Below, one piece after another: positions 55,804-64,000 of a stretch of 64,000 nucleotides of DNA. Positions within the stretch are counted from its first letter, which is position 1, and the number at the start of each line of letters is the position of its first letter. The stretch is from Proteobacteria bacterium UBA5122 (GTDB taxonomy: Bacteria; Pseudomonadota; Gammaproteobacteria; Tenderiales; Tenderiaceae). Under the pieces are notes generated by a model. The model ran no database searches and was not told the DNA's origin. It worked only from the letters and a program-made list of their open reading frames with translations. Both the position numbers and the translations under genes were made by a program. The stretch covers positions 21,472-85,471 of the forward strand of contig DHYU01000050.1 of the NCBI GenBank assembly GCA_002415485.1, read 5' to 3'.

Positions 55804-55865
55804 CAATCTTTTTTTGATATCAAGCGTAAAATATTGATATATATTCAGTTGAAATGAAAATCGCG

Positions 55866-56402
55866 CTATGCAGGCTTCTTGTTTTTGGCTATTTGGCGTC
55901 TGTGGGCTCGGAATACGTAACGCTCAATACTATCGGACAACTCGTCATTCTGAATGGCAAAGTCACAACTCACCCAGCCAGACTCTATTGAGCTTACCTG
56001 GACAGCAAATGTTAGAGGAAATGGAAATTGTTGTTTTAGATACAAATCTATCTCGAGATCCGTGCCAATAGTAGGCATATTATCGGAGTCTGCACACAGC
56101 CAATGCAATTTACCCGACTGCAACACAACTTGTCTTGGGAGGGGCAGTGGGATGTCACGAGCCAATAAACGCCCCAGCATCTGCATCATCACATTCAGCT
56201 TGGCATCTAAACGCTGGAACTCTTGAGAGATGGCTGAGGCCTCATCAATATCCAATGAAGGGGCATAATAATCATCCAAACCACTAATCATTCGCATATG
56301 CTCGAGATTAATTGCGTCACGAACTGTGGCCCCACCTTCCCCGGAAAAGGTGTGCCAGCAAATGGGGAGATGCCCTTCTAAATAAACACCTTGGAATTGC
56401 AA
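55866..56402 (-). CDS. PilZ-like flagellar cluster protein
   Basis: A 178-residue soluble protein. Its C-terminal half has a beta-rich pattern and RYVFRAHRRQIA ending reminiscent of PilZ-fold proteins, but no clear c-di-GMP-binding RxxxR ... D/NxSxxG motif pair, so any PilZ domain would be degenerate. Genes with PilZ-like domains recur beside fleQ and fliST in polar flagellates (from memory). The first codon is TTG at 56402, preceded seven bases away by GGGG; no ATG occurs for 30 codons. Same strand as fliT and fleQ. Function unknown. Confidence 0.65.
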   Translation of the reverse strand: MQFQGVYLEGHLPICWHTFSGEGGATVRDAINLEHMRMISGLDDYYAPSLDIDEASAISQEFQRLDAKLNVMMQMLGRLLARDIPLPLPRQVVLQSGKLHWLCADSDNMPTIGTDLEIDLYLKQQFPFPLTFAVQVSSIESGWVSCDFAIQNDELSDSIERYVFRAHRRQIAKNKKPA

Positions 56403-56495
56403 TTAAAGACCCCAGAAAACACTAGTGAACATACACCGACGATACCAGATAGAACTAACACCTCTCAAGCGAGCATTAGTCAATTAATCAATGTA

Positions 56496-56804
56496 TTAGG
56501 GCTGATTATCTTGATAAGCAGCAGTAGCTTTTTGAGAAACATTCAATTCTCGCAAGCTATTTGCGACATCGGACTTGGCGATATTAGCCAAATGCATAAT
56601 CTGACGATCAGCATTGAGTAAAAACGCCCCCAATGCCTGCCAAGCCTGTAGATCTGAGTTTTGAGGAATAGATGAAAAGTATTGTGTAAGCAGCGGCCGG
56701 CGCTCAGATTCCAATCGACACACATGCTCCCAATCGCCTGACTGGGCCGCCGACAACATCACCGCCGTCGTGTTTCGCAAGTAACTTTCGGTAGATTCTG
56801 ACAC
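56496..56804 (-). CDS. fliT: FliT-like flagellar chaperone
   Basis: A 102-residue helical protein downstream of fliS. The core SAAQSGDWEHVCRLESERRPLL fits the FliT pattern (AA...GDW..v..LE.eR..Ll). FliT is the export chaperone of the filament cap FliD and can modulate regulators. The start codon is GTG at 56804 and lacks a strong ribosome-binding site, but its position matches the family N-terminus. Assignment is by motif and by the fliD-fliS-fliT order. Confidence 0.8.
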   Translation of the reverse strand: MSESTESYLRNTTAVMLSAAQSGDWEHVCRLESERRPLLTQYFSSIPQNSDLQAWQALGAFLLNADRQIMHLANIAKSDVANSLRELNVSQKATAAYQDNQP

Positions 56805-56836
56805 CGGACTTGGCCAGTACGACTAGCAATTTATCG

Positions 56837-57268
56837 CTACACTGTCGGCTGGGTACGGGATGTCGCTGGGCGTGTGTCTGTGGCAATCGCATCCCATCCA
56901 GCCTTGATTTCTAGCAATAAGCCAACAACCTCATCCAGCATGGCTGTATCATTTTTGAGATTGGCTTCCGCCAAACGACGCCCCATATAATCATAGAGCG
57001 CATCCAGATTCTCAGCGATCTCGCCGCCCTGATCCTTGTCCAAGCTCATGCGCAAACCATCGATAATCGAAATCGCCCACGAGATATGGCTACCCTTTAA
57101 TGGAATTTGCCCACGCTGCATATAGCCCTTAGCGAGGTTGATCTTTTCTAGGGCCCCCTCCAATAACATCTGGATAAGCCGATGTGGACTCGCCGTCATA
57201 ACATCGGTTTCAGTACCCACTTTTTTGTACTGTTTAAGTGCACTATCCAGATGTGATGAGTAATTCAT
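56837..57268 (-). CDS. fliS: Flagellin export chaperone FliS
   Basis: Binds the C-terminus of flagellin to keep it export-competent. The 143 residues show the FliS hallmarks: KKVGTETDVMTASPHRLIQM, LLEGALEKI and LYDYMGRRLAEAN. The ATG at 57268 is chosen since GGAG stands six bases upstream; an ATG at 57280 is possible but lacks a site. The C-terminal 12 residues (TRPATSRTQPTV) look flexible. Confidence 0.94.
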   Translation of the reverse strand: MNYSSHLDSALKQYKKVGTETDVMTASPHRLIQMLLEGALEKINLAKGYMQRGQIPLKGSHISWAISIIDGLRMSLDKDQGGEIAENLDALYDYMGRRLAEANLKNDTAMLDEVVGLLLEIKAGWDAIATDTRPATSRTQPTV

Positions 57269-57327
57269 TTTAGTCTCCATATGAACTGCTACTGAAGAAG
57301 CATGCCTTAAGCATAGAGTATCACACC

Positions 57328-58686
57328 TTATCGACTACCAAAGGTGGGGAGATTAGCCAACTGGCGTGACAAAAAGTCGCCAGAAGACTGCATTTGCGCC
57401 ACCAATCCTTCTAAAGCATTAAATTGAGCTCGATAACGTTTCTCAGTTTGCTCCAATCTATATGTAAGAAGATCACGGCGATCATCCAGAAGATTGATTC
57501 GAGAATTTATGCTACCTTCCCTAGTCGAAATAAAACCACTGGCGCCACTTAAAGTATCGGCCAGAGCTTCAAATCGTACAGCAAACCCATTGGTTTGATC
57601 CCCGAATAGTTTGGCCACACTCGTAATGTCATTCGAAAGCGCCTTATCCAGCTTCGTAGAATCCACGACTAGTTTCCCATCAGACCCTGTACTAATCCCC
57701 ACATCTGACAGGTAATTGTACCCCCCCCCGGCAAATTTATCATTGAGGATATTACGAAGCTGGCGCTCCATATTTAATAGGGCACTATCCCCCTGCAAGG
57801 TTGCGCCTTTACCGCCCAGTGTCCGCATAGTAGAGCTAATGTTATTATAGGCGTCGACAAACCCTTGAATATTGGTCTTGATTTTCTCATTGTCGCGCGC
57901 AACGACCAAGGATTCAGTCACCGTAGTAGCAGACTTCAGATTCAATGTAACCCCTTGAATCACCCCCGTCACTGCATTTGTGGCACTACTGACAGCATAC
58001 CCATCAACCGTGAGATTAGCATTGGCGGCAGCCTGTAGCTCACTCGCTCCCGCACCATAGATAAGCTTAGATAAACCTGAACCATCGGCATTGGTCGCAT
58101 CATCATCAGTAGTGGTAACCGATACCGCATTAGCGAGCCCGGTTTCTCGTGATGTTAAAACCAGATGGCTTCCGCTCCCTGTATTGATAATGCTGGCGTT
58201 CACAAATGAATTATTGGTACTACCATTAATTGCGTCCCGAATCCCTTCAAGGGTGTTATTAGTGCCATTGACAGCAATATTGAACGTCTTGGTGCCAGAC
58301 GAAAAATGAAGTGTGCCCGTCCCGCCGATGGCGGTTTTAGAATCCACATACGAGGCAGACCCTATTTTGTGTGCCTGAGCTAAATTAGCGATTGTAATTT
58401 GGTGTGATGACGCTGAGGCTGTAGTATCAGCTACCGCGGCAAACGCATTTTCATTAGAAGAAGTAGTAGAGAATAGCTCAAATTTGTCTCGCGATGCCAA
58501 CTTACCCATCGCCGTCTCAAACGACGAAAAAGCACTTTTGAGCTGCCCAAAGGCACTCAATTGCGCTCTGCTGTCGGCCTTTTGCCGGTCCAACTGTTCT
58601 AACGGACGACGCTCCAAGGCCATCAACTGACTTACAATGGCATTTACATCGAGTCCGGTACTGAGCCCACCTACAGAAATAGACAT
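57328..58686 (-). CDS. fliD: Filament cap protein FliD
   Basis: Caps the filament and promotes flagellin polymerisation. The 452 residues contain the N-terminal FliD domain (GLSTGLDVNAIVSQLMALE; RPLEQLDRQKADSRAQLSAF) and a C-terminal FliD domain with terminal coiled coil (LTYRLEQTEKRYRAQFNALE). A central low-complexity Ser/Thr/Asn-rich portion is probably surface exposed. It has a consensus sigma-54 promoter and is followed by fliS and fliT. Confidence 0.95.
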   Translation of the reverse strand: MSISVGGLSTGLDVNAIVSQLMALERRPLEQLDRQKADSRAQLSAFGQLKSAFSSFETAMGKLASRDKFELFSTTSSNENAFAAVADTTASASSHQITIANLAQAHKIGSASYVDSKTAIGGTGTLHFSSGTKTFNIAVNGTNNTLEGIRDAINGSTNNSFVNASIINTGSGSHLVLTSRETGLANAVSVTTTDDDATNADGSGLSKLIYGAGASELQAAANANLTVDGYAVSSATNAVTGVIQGVTLNLKSATTVTESLVVARDNEKIKTNIQGFVDAYNNISSTMRTLGGKGATLQGDSALLNMERQLRNILNDKFAGGGYNYLSDVGISTGSDGKLVVDSTKLDKALSNDITSVAKLFGDQTNGFAVRFEALADTLSGASGFISTREGSINSRINLLDDRRDLLTYRLEQTEKRYRAQFNALEGLVAQMQSSGDFLSRQLANLPTFGSR

Positions 58687-58717
58687 AAAATCACCTCACT
58701 AGATGCTTTATCCTGAG

Positions 58718-58733
58718 GCAATTCCCGTGCCAA
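58718..58733 (-). promoter_or_regulatory. Consensus sigma-54 promoter of fliD
   Basis: Minus strand TTGGCACGGGAATTGC, identical to the consensus TTGGCACG-N4-TTGC. It lies between the flaG stop and the fliD ATG, about 32 bases upstream of the latter. Confidence 0.92.
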
Positions 58734-58736
58734 GAT

Positions 58737-59150
58737 TTAAGCTTCGGCTTTGATTAGAAACCCTAACCCACTCTCCAAAGCCTTTGATATAGATAAAGCA
58801 TCTTCATTTGGGATCTGGCGAACAAGCTCTTCTGTCTCTGGATCAAAGACTTTGATAACCATGGTGCCACTATCCCGATCAACTTTAAATTCGAGATCCC
58901 GATCAATATTAAGAGCGAATTCTCTCATTCGGTCAGCAGCTTCCTGAAGCTGTTGTTCCATATCCTGCTGCTGCGTTTGTTCTGCTTTTTGCGGCAATGC
59001 GGATCCGCTGTTGGCAACATTATGCCGCGAGTCACTTATACCACTCGTATCACGTACCTGTTCTCGCTGCTCTTGAGTCGCACGTCTAGCAGAAGTCAAA
59101 GAGTTATGAGTTGCCCCATAAGCTGCATTTGTTGAGACTTCGTTAATCAT
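58737..59150 (-). CDS. flaG: Flagellar protein FlaG
   Basis: A 137-residue FlaG-family protein, thought to influence filament length; found next to flagellin genes. The N-terminal half is Gln/Ser/Ala-rich. The conserved C-terminal part contains FKVDRDSGTMVIKVFDPETE and VRQIPNEDAL. The ATG at 59150 is chosen (GGAGG nine bases upstream) over the upstream in-frame codon at 59192. It is downstream of fliC and separated from it by a hairpin that may leak. Confidence 0.92.
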   Translation of the reverse strand: MINEVSTNAAYGATHNSLTSARRATQEQREQVRDTSGISDSRHNVANSGSALPQKAEQTQQQDMEQQLQEAADRMREFALNIDRDLEFKVDRDSGTMVIKVFDPETEELVRQIPNEDALSISKALESGLGFLIKAEA

Positions 59151-59173
59151 GACTAACAACCTCCTCGGCCTAA

Positions 59174-59211
59174 ATCCCCCAGTTGACTGCAATATCCAGC
59201 AACTGAGGGAT
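59174..59211 (-). terminator. Hairpin between fliC and flaG, probable partial terminator
   Basis: A 12-bp stem with one G-U pair (ATCCCTCAGTTG with CAACTGGGGGAT, 14-base loop on the minus strand), followed by TTTAGG. It begins 28 bases past the fliC stop. The short T-run suggests attenuation that gives high fliC and lower flaG expression, or transcript stabilisation. Confidence 0.6.
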
Positions 59212-59239
59212 CTATTCTAACCCTTTGCTTATTCAATCA

Positions 59240-60061
59240 CTACTGGAGTAGTGAAAGAACGTTTTGAGGGATAGAGTTAGACTGGGCCAGCATTGCAGTA
59301 CCTGCTTGTTGCAGGATCTGAGCCCGTGTCAATGCGGCTGTTTCTTTGGCAAAATCAGCATCTTGAATACGACTGCGAGCAGCAGACAAGTTTTCAGAGG
59401 TATTTTCAACGTTACGGATTACAGATTCGAAACGATTCTGAACCGCACCCAATGTTGCACGGAGGGAGTTCACTTTTGTCAGGAATGTATCCGCCGCTGA
59501 GATCATTGCAGATGCAGCCCCGGCGGACAGCACTGTTTGGCTTCCGAACTTAACCTTGGCGGTATTCGTAGACAAGTTGGTGGTTGTTACCTTGATGGTA
59601 TCACCGTTGTTTGCACCAACCTGGAATACAAATGAGGTCGCATCTTTACCGATGATCGATTGACCATTGAACTTGGTACTGATAACCCGGTTGATCTCAG
59701 CTTTCAGCTGAGTTACCTCAGCATCCAATGCAGCCCGGTCACTCGTACTATTGGTGGCATTGGCTGATTGTACTGCCAGCTCACGAATACGTTGGATACT
59801 CGTTGTGATCTCCTGCATGGCCCCTTCCGCAGTTTGGGCCAGAGAAATCGCATCGGCAGAGTTACGTGAAGCCTGTTGCAAACCGCGAATTTGTGCACCA
59901 AAGCGCTCGGAAATCGCTAAACCTGCCGCGTCATCCTTTGCACTATTGATACGTAGACCAGAAGACAAACGTTGTAGCGCAATTTTCAGCGCCGCTTGGG
60001 TGCTGTTCAGATTACGCTGAGCGTTCAGAGACATGATATTGCTGTTAACTATTTGAGGCAT
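59240..60061 (-). CDS. fliC: Flagellin FliC
   Basis: Filament subunit. The 273 residues have the conserved D0/D1 terminal domains ([41 protein letters not shown]-terminal [19 protein letters not shown] and LLQ end) with a very short central variable region (about residues 150-185). It is the only flagellin in the window. A sigma-28 promoter precedes it, and the divergent DUF115 gene probably modifies it by O-glycosylation. Confidence 0.97.
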   Translation of the reverse strand: MPQIVNSNIMSLNAQRNLNSTQAALKIALQRLSSGLRINSAKDDAAGLAISERFGAQIRGLQQASRNSADAISLAQTAEGAMQEITTSIQRIRELAVQSANATNSTSDRAALDAEVTQLKAEINRVISTKFNGQSIIGKDATSFVFQVGANNGDTIKVTTTNLSTNTAKVKFGSQTVLSAGAASAMISAADTFLTKVNSLRATLGAVQNRFESVIRNVENTSENLSAARSRIQDADFAKETAALTRAQILQQAGTAMLAQSNSIPQNVLSLLQ

Positions 60062-60172
60062 GATACTGACTCCTGCATACTTTGAGGCTCGCAGGCGCTA
60101 ATCGCCGCGTAAAGCCCCCTTGTCATCAGCGGATATACTTTCCAAATGAAGTATTCACCGCTCCCGTCTAGT

Positions 60173-60200
60173 CTATCGGCCTGCCGCGACCAAGACTTTA
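60173..60200 (-). promoter_or_regulatory. Sigma-28 (FliA) promoter of fliC
   Basis: Minus strand TAAAGTCT, 12 bases, GCCGATAG (consensus TAAAGTTT-N11-GCCGATAA, so one base longer). It is 112 bases upstream of the fliC ATG, implying a leader of about 105 bases. Confidence 0.85.
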
Positions 60201-60239
60201 AAATTTTTTCCCTCCCTCGACATTAAACCCACAACCATA

Positions 60240-60268
60240 TTGATTTTAGCGCCATACCTGCTTAAATT
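60240..60268 (+). promoter_or_regulatory. Possible sigma-70 promoter of the DUF115 gene
   Basis: TTGATT, 17 bases, TAAATT; both boxes match 4 of 6 positions with ideal spacing. It is 30 bases upstream of the ATG at 60298, which has an AGAGAG ribosome-binding site. Confidence 0.5.
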
Positions 60269-60297
60269 ACAAAGACTTACAAAACAGAGAGTCCACC

Positions 60298-62835
60298 ATG
60301 AAAGAACAAAACACTGAGCCGGCCCCACGACCAGAATTTTTAGTCGACATAGGCTCTGGTTTTGAAATCTCTGCGTTCGGAGAGCGATACCTGCCTCATG
60401 CCACCCCCGCATCCATTGGAACAACCCCAATCACAGAGCAATATGATGAGAAGTTTGGAAAGTATTTCTTTGAAGACAATGCTTTCTATACGGTTATTGG
60501 CACCGATTCCGGCCTGCTCATCAAATATGTGCTTGAACAAGGCATTCCATCAGGAACAAGCTATTTATTTGTAGAACTAGACAACGTCATTCCCCAAATA
60601 GAGCAAGATCTTGTCACAGAAAATCTCAAGTCGAAAATACGGATATGTGCATTCAAAGATTGGCAAGATCAAGCAATCGAACTAAATATAGGCAACTACA
60701 TCTATGGGCGCAGGAATCTTTTCTACAGAAGCCTCGCCGCCCAGGAAGGAATTAGTAACGCCTACTCTGAGCTATCCAGTGCCGTCGAAGAAGAAATGGC
60801 CAATTGGGTATTCCTGCACAATATAGAACTAGAGTCTGAAGTTTTCTCCAGGCATCAGCTGAATGCGCTGCCTGAAAACATATACCCTGCAGACCTGCTG
60901 AGAAACAGCTGCCCAGATAGAACCGCCATCATTCTCGCAGGCGGTCCGTCACTCGACAATTTCATCCCTTGGCTCAAGCAAGGGAACCATCGCGATCAAG
61001 TATTGCTCATTGCTGTTTCTCGTATTTCAAAGCGATTACAAATAGATGGCATTGTTCCTGACGTATTTGTCTCGGTCGACCCACAAGAGGTTAGTTATAT
61101 TGTCAGCAAAGAATGTCTCTACTTCCCACCCGACACCATTTTTGCCATCTCGTGCACATTGACCCAGAAACTATCAGCCCAATGGCATGGCAAACAGGTA
61201 TACATGGGGCCTAGGTATCCACATACGACCGACAAAAACCCTGACAACATTTCTGTTATCGGACCAACCGTTACTAACAGTGCCATTGAGCTTGCTGCGT
61301 ATATGGGGGCCAGCAACATTGTCTTGGCTGGTGTAGATTTATGCTATAGCGATTCGGGGCATAGCCACGCGACAGGCAGTATTGAAGCAGACATCGGCCA
61401 TTTTTTTAGCCATATCGATTTAATTGTTGAAACCAACAGCGGCGGTCAAGCTGACACTAACAAAGGATATTTTACTGCCATTAACATGATATCCATGCAG
61501 GCCCAACGATTAAAAGACAAATGCAAGATAATTACCATTGCCGAACATGGCGCTAAAATCAATAAGATTGATTATGTACCACTAAGCGAGCTAAAAATTT
61601 CCAACCCATTCCCCTCAGCCATTCGACCAACAATAAACAACCTAATCCCTTCCGACAAAGATCGAAGGTATGTCATAGATATATACAACCAAATGAAACA
61701 AGAGCTAGGCACAGCAATAAGCGCTCTTGATAAAATTCACGATCTCGCAAACGAAGCTAAAGAACTAAACACAGGCCTTTATAATGCCCATACAAAAATC
61801 ATCGACACAAAAAAGCGGTTCAGGCTGTCTGAGATAGAAAAGTCTTTCAAAGATACCTATGACCATCTTTGTCAAACCATCGTTGAATACAACAGTTCTA
61901 CTTTTTCAAACACGCTCTCCGGTCATAAAGCGGATGATGAGTGGGAAGTGGATGAAGTGATCTCACAAATGGAGGCGTACTACTCAGCACTAGCTAAAGG
62001 CAGTGTCTCCACTAAACATCACTACACCCTCGCCCTCGAAGAGATTAACAAACGAGCAAAAGAAGAGGACACCCCTCCTGACATAAAGTCACTCATCAGT
62101 TATTGGAATAAAAATAAAATACCAGGCAGAGCACGCACTTGGATAGCACAACATTCCGAGGCTTATAACAAGTTATCTGCAAACGAAAAACAACTACTGG
62201 CTGACCAAGATCAGGTTTTTGAAAAAAGTCTTGCGCAAGACATGAAAGACTTCGCCTCAAAAACGTATGATGATAAGAACTTTCATTTAAAAATCCTTAT
62301 AGGGCAACTCGATGCCATCCAGCAACGATTTCTTCAAAAAAACCTGACATCCTTAAAGAGAATACAAAACAATCTGCGCCCGCTTAAAACTGACTGGGGG
62401 CTGCAGCTTTATCACCTTGTATCTGGCTACATTAGCGAACTTGAACGACAACCAAAATCAGCTGCAATATTTTATCAAAACGTACAAGACGAGCCTTATT
62501 GGATAACAAAACAATACGCCCTTGAGCGTCAGCTCATGTTAGCCATGGAGTTGGCAGAGATCGATATGGCGCTAGATTGCCTTGATCAGCTCAGCCACAA
62601 ACTAGATAGTTACCAACCATTCTATGCCCAATTATTGAACCAAGCTGGCCGATCGAATGCTGCGATCAACGTATATACGGAATATCTGACCAAACATCCA
62701 AATGACATAGAGATCATGGCGGACTTGGGCTTGATCTTCAAACTTATCGGCAATCAGGAAGGACTCTACTGGGCGCGCGAACATATCAAGGCCTTGTCTC
62801 CGGCCTATGCCCGCCTGGCCGAGCTACAGGACTAA
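60298..62835 (+). CDS. Motility accessory factor, DUF115/MptE-like glycosyltransferase
   Basis: An 845-residue cytoplasmic protein of the motility-associated factor (Maf) family, known in Campylobacter, Aeromonas and others to attach nonulosonic acid sugars to flagellin. The core (about residues 200-420) contains IILAGGPSLDNFIPWL, VFVSVDPQEVS, VTNSAIELAAYMGASNIVLA and GVDLCYSDSGHSHATG. The N-terminal ~200 residues resemble the family's first domain, and the C-terminal ~400 are helical, TPR-like near the end. It is divergent from fliC, supporting flagellin as substrate. Its DNA is somewhat more A+T-rich than the neighbours, which could hint at transfer. No nonulosonate biosynthesis genes are in the window. 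Confidence 0.87.
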   Translation: MKEQNTEPAPRPEFLVDIGSGFEISAFGERYLPHATPASIGTTPITEQYDEKFGKYFFEDNAFYTVIGTDSGLLIKYVLEQGIPSGTSYLFVELDNVIPQIEQDLVTENLKSKIRICAFKDWQDQAIELNIGNYIYGRRNLFYRSLAAQEGISNAYSELSSAVEEEMANWVFLHNIELESEVFSRHQLNALPENIYPADLLRNSCPDRTAIILAGGPSLDNFIPWLKQGNHRDQVLLIAVSRISKRLQIDGIVPDVFVSVDPQEVSYIVSKECLYFPPDTIFAISCTLTQKLSAQWHGKQVYMGPRYPHTTDKNPDNISVIGPTVTNSAIELAAYMGASNIVLAGVDLCYSDSGHSHATGSIEADIGHFFSHIDLIVETNSGGQADTNKGYFTAINMISMQAQRLKDKCKIITIAEHGAKINKIDYVPLSELKISNPFPSAIRPTINNLIPSDKDRRYVIDIYNQMKQELGTAISALDKIHDLANEAKELNTGLYNAHTKIIDTKKRFRLSEIEKSFKDTYDHLCQTIVEYNSSTFSNTLSGHKADDEWEVDEVISQMEAYYSALAKGSVSTKHHYTLALEEINKRAKEEDTPPDIKSLISYWNKNKIPGRARTWIAQHSEAYNKLSANEKQLLADQDQVFEKSLAQDMKDFASKTYDDKNFHLKILIGQLDAIQQRFLQKNLTSLKRIQNNLRPLKTDWGLQLYHLVSGYISELERQPKSAAIFYQNVQDEPYWITKQYALERQLMLAMELAEIDMALDCLDQLSHKLDSYQPFYAQLLNQAGRSNAAINVYTEYLTKHPNDIEIMADLGLIFKLIGNQEGLYWAREHIKALSPAYARLAELQD

Positions 62836-62838
62836 ACC

Positions 62839-64000
62839 TCAGTCTGCAGCGAGCCCCATGGCCGCCTCCTGCGCGTGTTTAATCTGATCACGCAGGCGGG
62901 CGGCCTCTTCAAATTCCAGATTCTGTGCGTGTTCGAACATCTGCTTTTCGAGTTGTTTGACCGTCTTCGCCAATTGATCAGGCGACATCTTGCCGTAATC
63001 CGCGACCTCTTCTGCAACCTTGGCAGAACGTCTCGCTGCCCCCGGCGCCCCGGGATAGGCCCCCTCCATCACATCAGTGACCTTGCGCTCGATACCCTTC
63101 GGCGTGATGCCGTGATCACGATTGAACGCCATCTGCTTGGCGCGGCGCCGCTCGGTCTCATCGATCGCACGCTTCATGGAGCGGGTGATCGAGTCCGCGT
63201 ACAAAATAGCCTTGCCGTGGAGGTTCCGCGCCGCACGTCCTATCGTCTGAATCAAGGACCGATCCGAACGTAGAAAACCTTCTTTATCCGCATCGAGGAT
63301 CGCCACCAGCGACACCTCCGGGATATCCAAACCTTCGCGCAACAAATTGATCCCGACCAGCACATCAAACACCCCCAGGCGCAGATCACGAATGATCTCC
63401 ACCCGTTCAACGGTATCGATATCCGAGTGCAGATAACGCACCTTCACGCCGTGCTCGTTCAGATACTCGGTCAAATCTTCGGCCATGCGTTTGGTCAACG
63501 TCGTCACCAACACCCGCTCAGCCTTCTCGGCGCGGATCTTGGCCTCTGACATCACATCATCCACCTGCGTTGCGACCGGCCGGATCTCAATCTCGGGATC
63601 GACCAGCCCCGTCGGCCGCACCACCTGCTCCACCACCTGATCACCGTGTTCTTCTTCGTAGGGACCAGGCGTCGCCGAGACGAATATCGACTGCGGCGAG
63701 CGCAACTCAAACTCGTCAAACTTCATCGGCCGGTTATCGAGTGCCGACGGCAGACGAAAGCCGTAATTCACCAGGTTTTCCTTACGTGAACGGTCACCCT
63801 TGTACATCGCGCCTATCTGCGGGATCGTCACATGACTCTCATCGATCACCAGCAAGGCATCATCCGGCAGATAATCAAACAAGGTCGGCGGCGCCTCACC
63901 GGCCGCACGCCCCGATAGATAACGTGAATAGTTCTCGATGCCGGAGCAGTAACCCAGCTCCTGGATCATCTCGATATCGAAGATCGTGCGCTGTTCAAGC
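62839..64000 (-). CDS. uvrB: Excinuclease ABC subunit UvrB (N-terminal part outside the window)
   Basis: DNA damage-recognition helicase of nucleotide excision repair. The frame is open at the right edge, reading [20 protein letters not shown]. Visible helicase motifs include [10 protein letters not shown] (DEAD-like), [47 protein letters not shown] and QTIGRAARN. The C-terminal UVR domain ([20 protein letters not shown]) that binds UvrA/UvrC is intact. It converges on the DUF115 gene with a 3-base gap and no visible terminator. The 5' end and the ATP-binding P-loop lie beyond the window. Confidence 0.97.
   Translation of the reverse strand, partial: LEQRTIFDIEMIQELGYCSGIENYSRYLSGRAAGEAPPTLFDYLPDDALLVIDESHVTIPQIGAMYKGDRSRKENLVNYGFRLPSALDNRPMKFDEFELRSPQSIFVSATPGPYEEEHGDQVVEQVVRPTGLVDPEIEIRPVATQVDDVMSEAKIRAEKAERVLVTTLTKRMAEDLTEYLNEHGVKVRYLHSDIDTVERVEIIRDLRLGVFDVLVGINLLREGLDIPEVSLVAILDADKEGFLRSDRSLIQTIGRAARNLHGKAILYADSITRSMKRAIDETERRRAKQMAFNRDHGITPKGIERKVTDVMEGAYPGAPGAARRSAKVAEEVADYGKMSPDQLAKTVKQLEKQMFEHAQNLEFEEAARLRDQIKHAQEAAMGLAAD

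Noticed and set aside
1..64000. Mobile elements, prophage, CRISPR, tRNA or rRNA genes
   Set aside because: No transposase, integrase, direct-repeat array or cloverleaf-like sequence was found on reading through; the region appears to be stable core genome.

Overview
The window looks like chromosome from a flagellated gammaproteobacterium, probably with one polar flagellum. The evidence is the FleQ/FleSR/FliA regulatory set, the FlhF-FlhG positioning pair, MotC/MotD stators, ParC/ParP chemosensory-array positioning genes and a CheZ-containing main chemotaxis operon. Base composition is moderate. I see no tRNA, rRNA, insertion sequence or CRISPR array, and no stretch above about 300 bases lacks a gene.

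Left part (1-13.3 kb). The end of a phosphate uptake operon (pstA, truncated by the window edge, then pstB and phoU) closes with a clear terminator. On the minus strand follow a cAMP phosphodiesterase-like gene, tsaB, a 49-residue membrane protein, a YoaA-type helicase and a hypothetical protein with a nuclease-like motif pair. Next come a phosphotransferase/P-loop kinase fusion (plus strand), a 4Fe-4S type CysH, the complete but uncharacterised AmmeMemoRadiSam trio, and a membrane protein with a GYF_2-like head and a pentapeptide-repeat tail. A near-consensus sigma-28 promoter lies upstream of that last gene.

Centre (13.5-60.1 kb). This is a flagellar/chemotaxis supercluster, almost all on the minus strand. 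Read in the direction of transcription: fliC, flaG, fliDST, a PilZ-like gene, fleQ, fleSR, fliEFGHIJ, a second chemosensory cluster (STAS-cheY-cheA-cheW-MCP-cheR-cheD-cheB), fliKLMNOPQR, flhBA, flhFG, fliA, cheYZAB, motCD, parC, parP, cheW and two small genes. The second chemosensory cluster has the gene order known for Pseudomonas aeruginosa Che2 (F7 type). It sits between fliJ and fliK, has its own sigma-28-like promoter, and its soluble triple-PAS receptor ends in a CheR-tethering pentapeptide. A plus-strand pair, a FliK-like protein translationally coupled to a free-standing FlhB C-terminal domain, lies at the far end.

Regulation can be partly read from the DNA. Good sigma-54 (-24/-12) promoters precede fleSR, fliK, fliL and fliD. 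Sigma-28-like promoters precede fliC, the second che cluster, the pentapeptide-repeat gene and, more weakly, the fliK-like/flhB-like pair. This fits a FleQ -> FleSR -> FliA cascade in which the second chemosensory system and the pentapeptide-repeat protein are late flagellar genes.

Right edge (60.3-64 kb). A MptE-like/DUF115 motility accessory factor, which usually glycosylates flagellin, is divergent from fliC. It converges on uvrB, which runs off the window.
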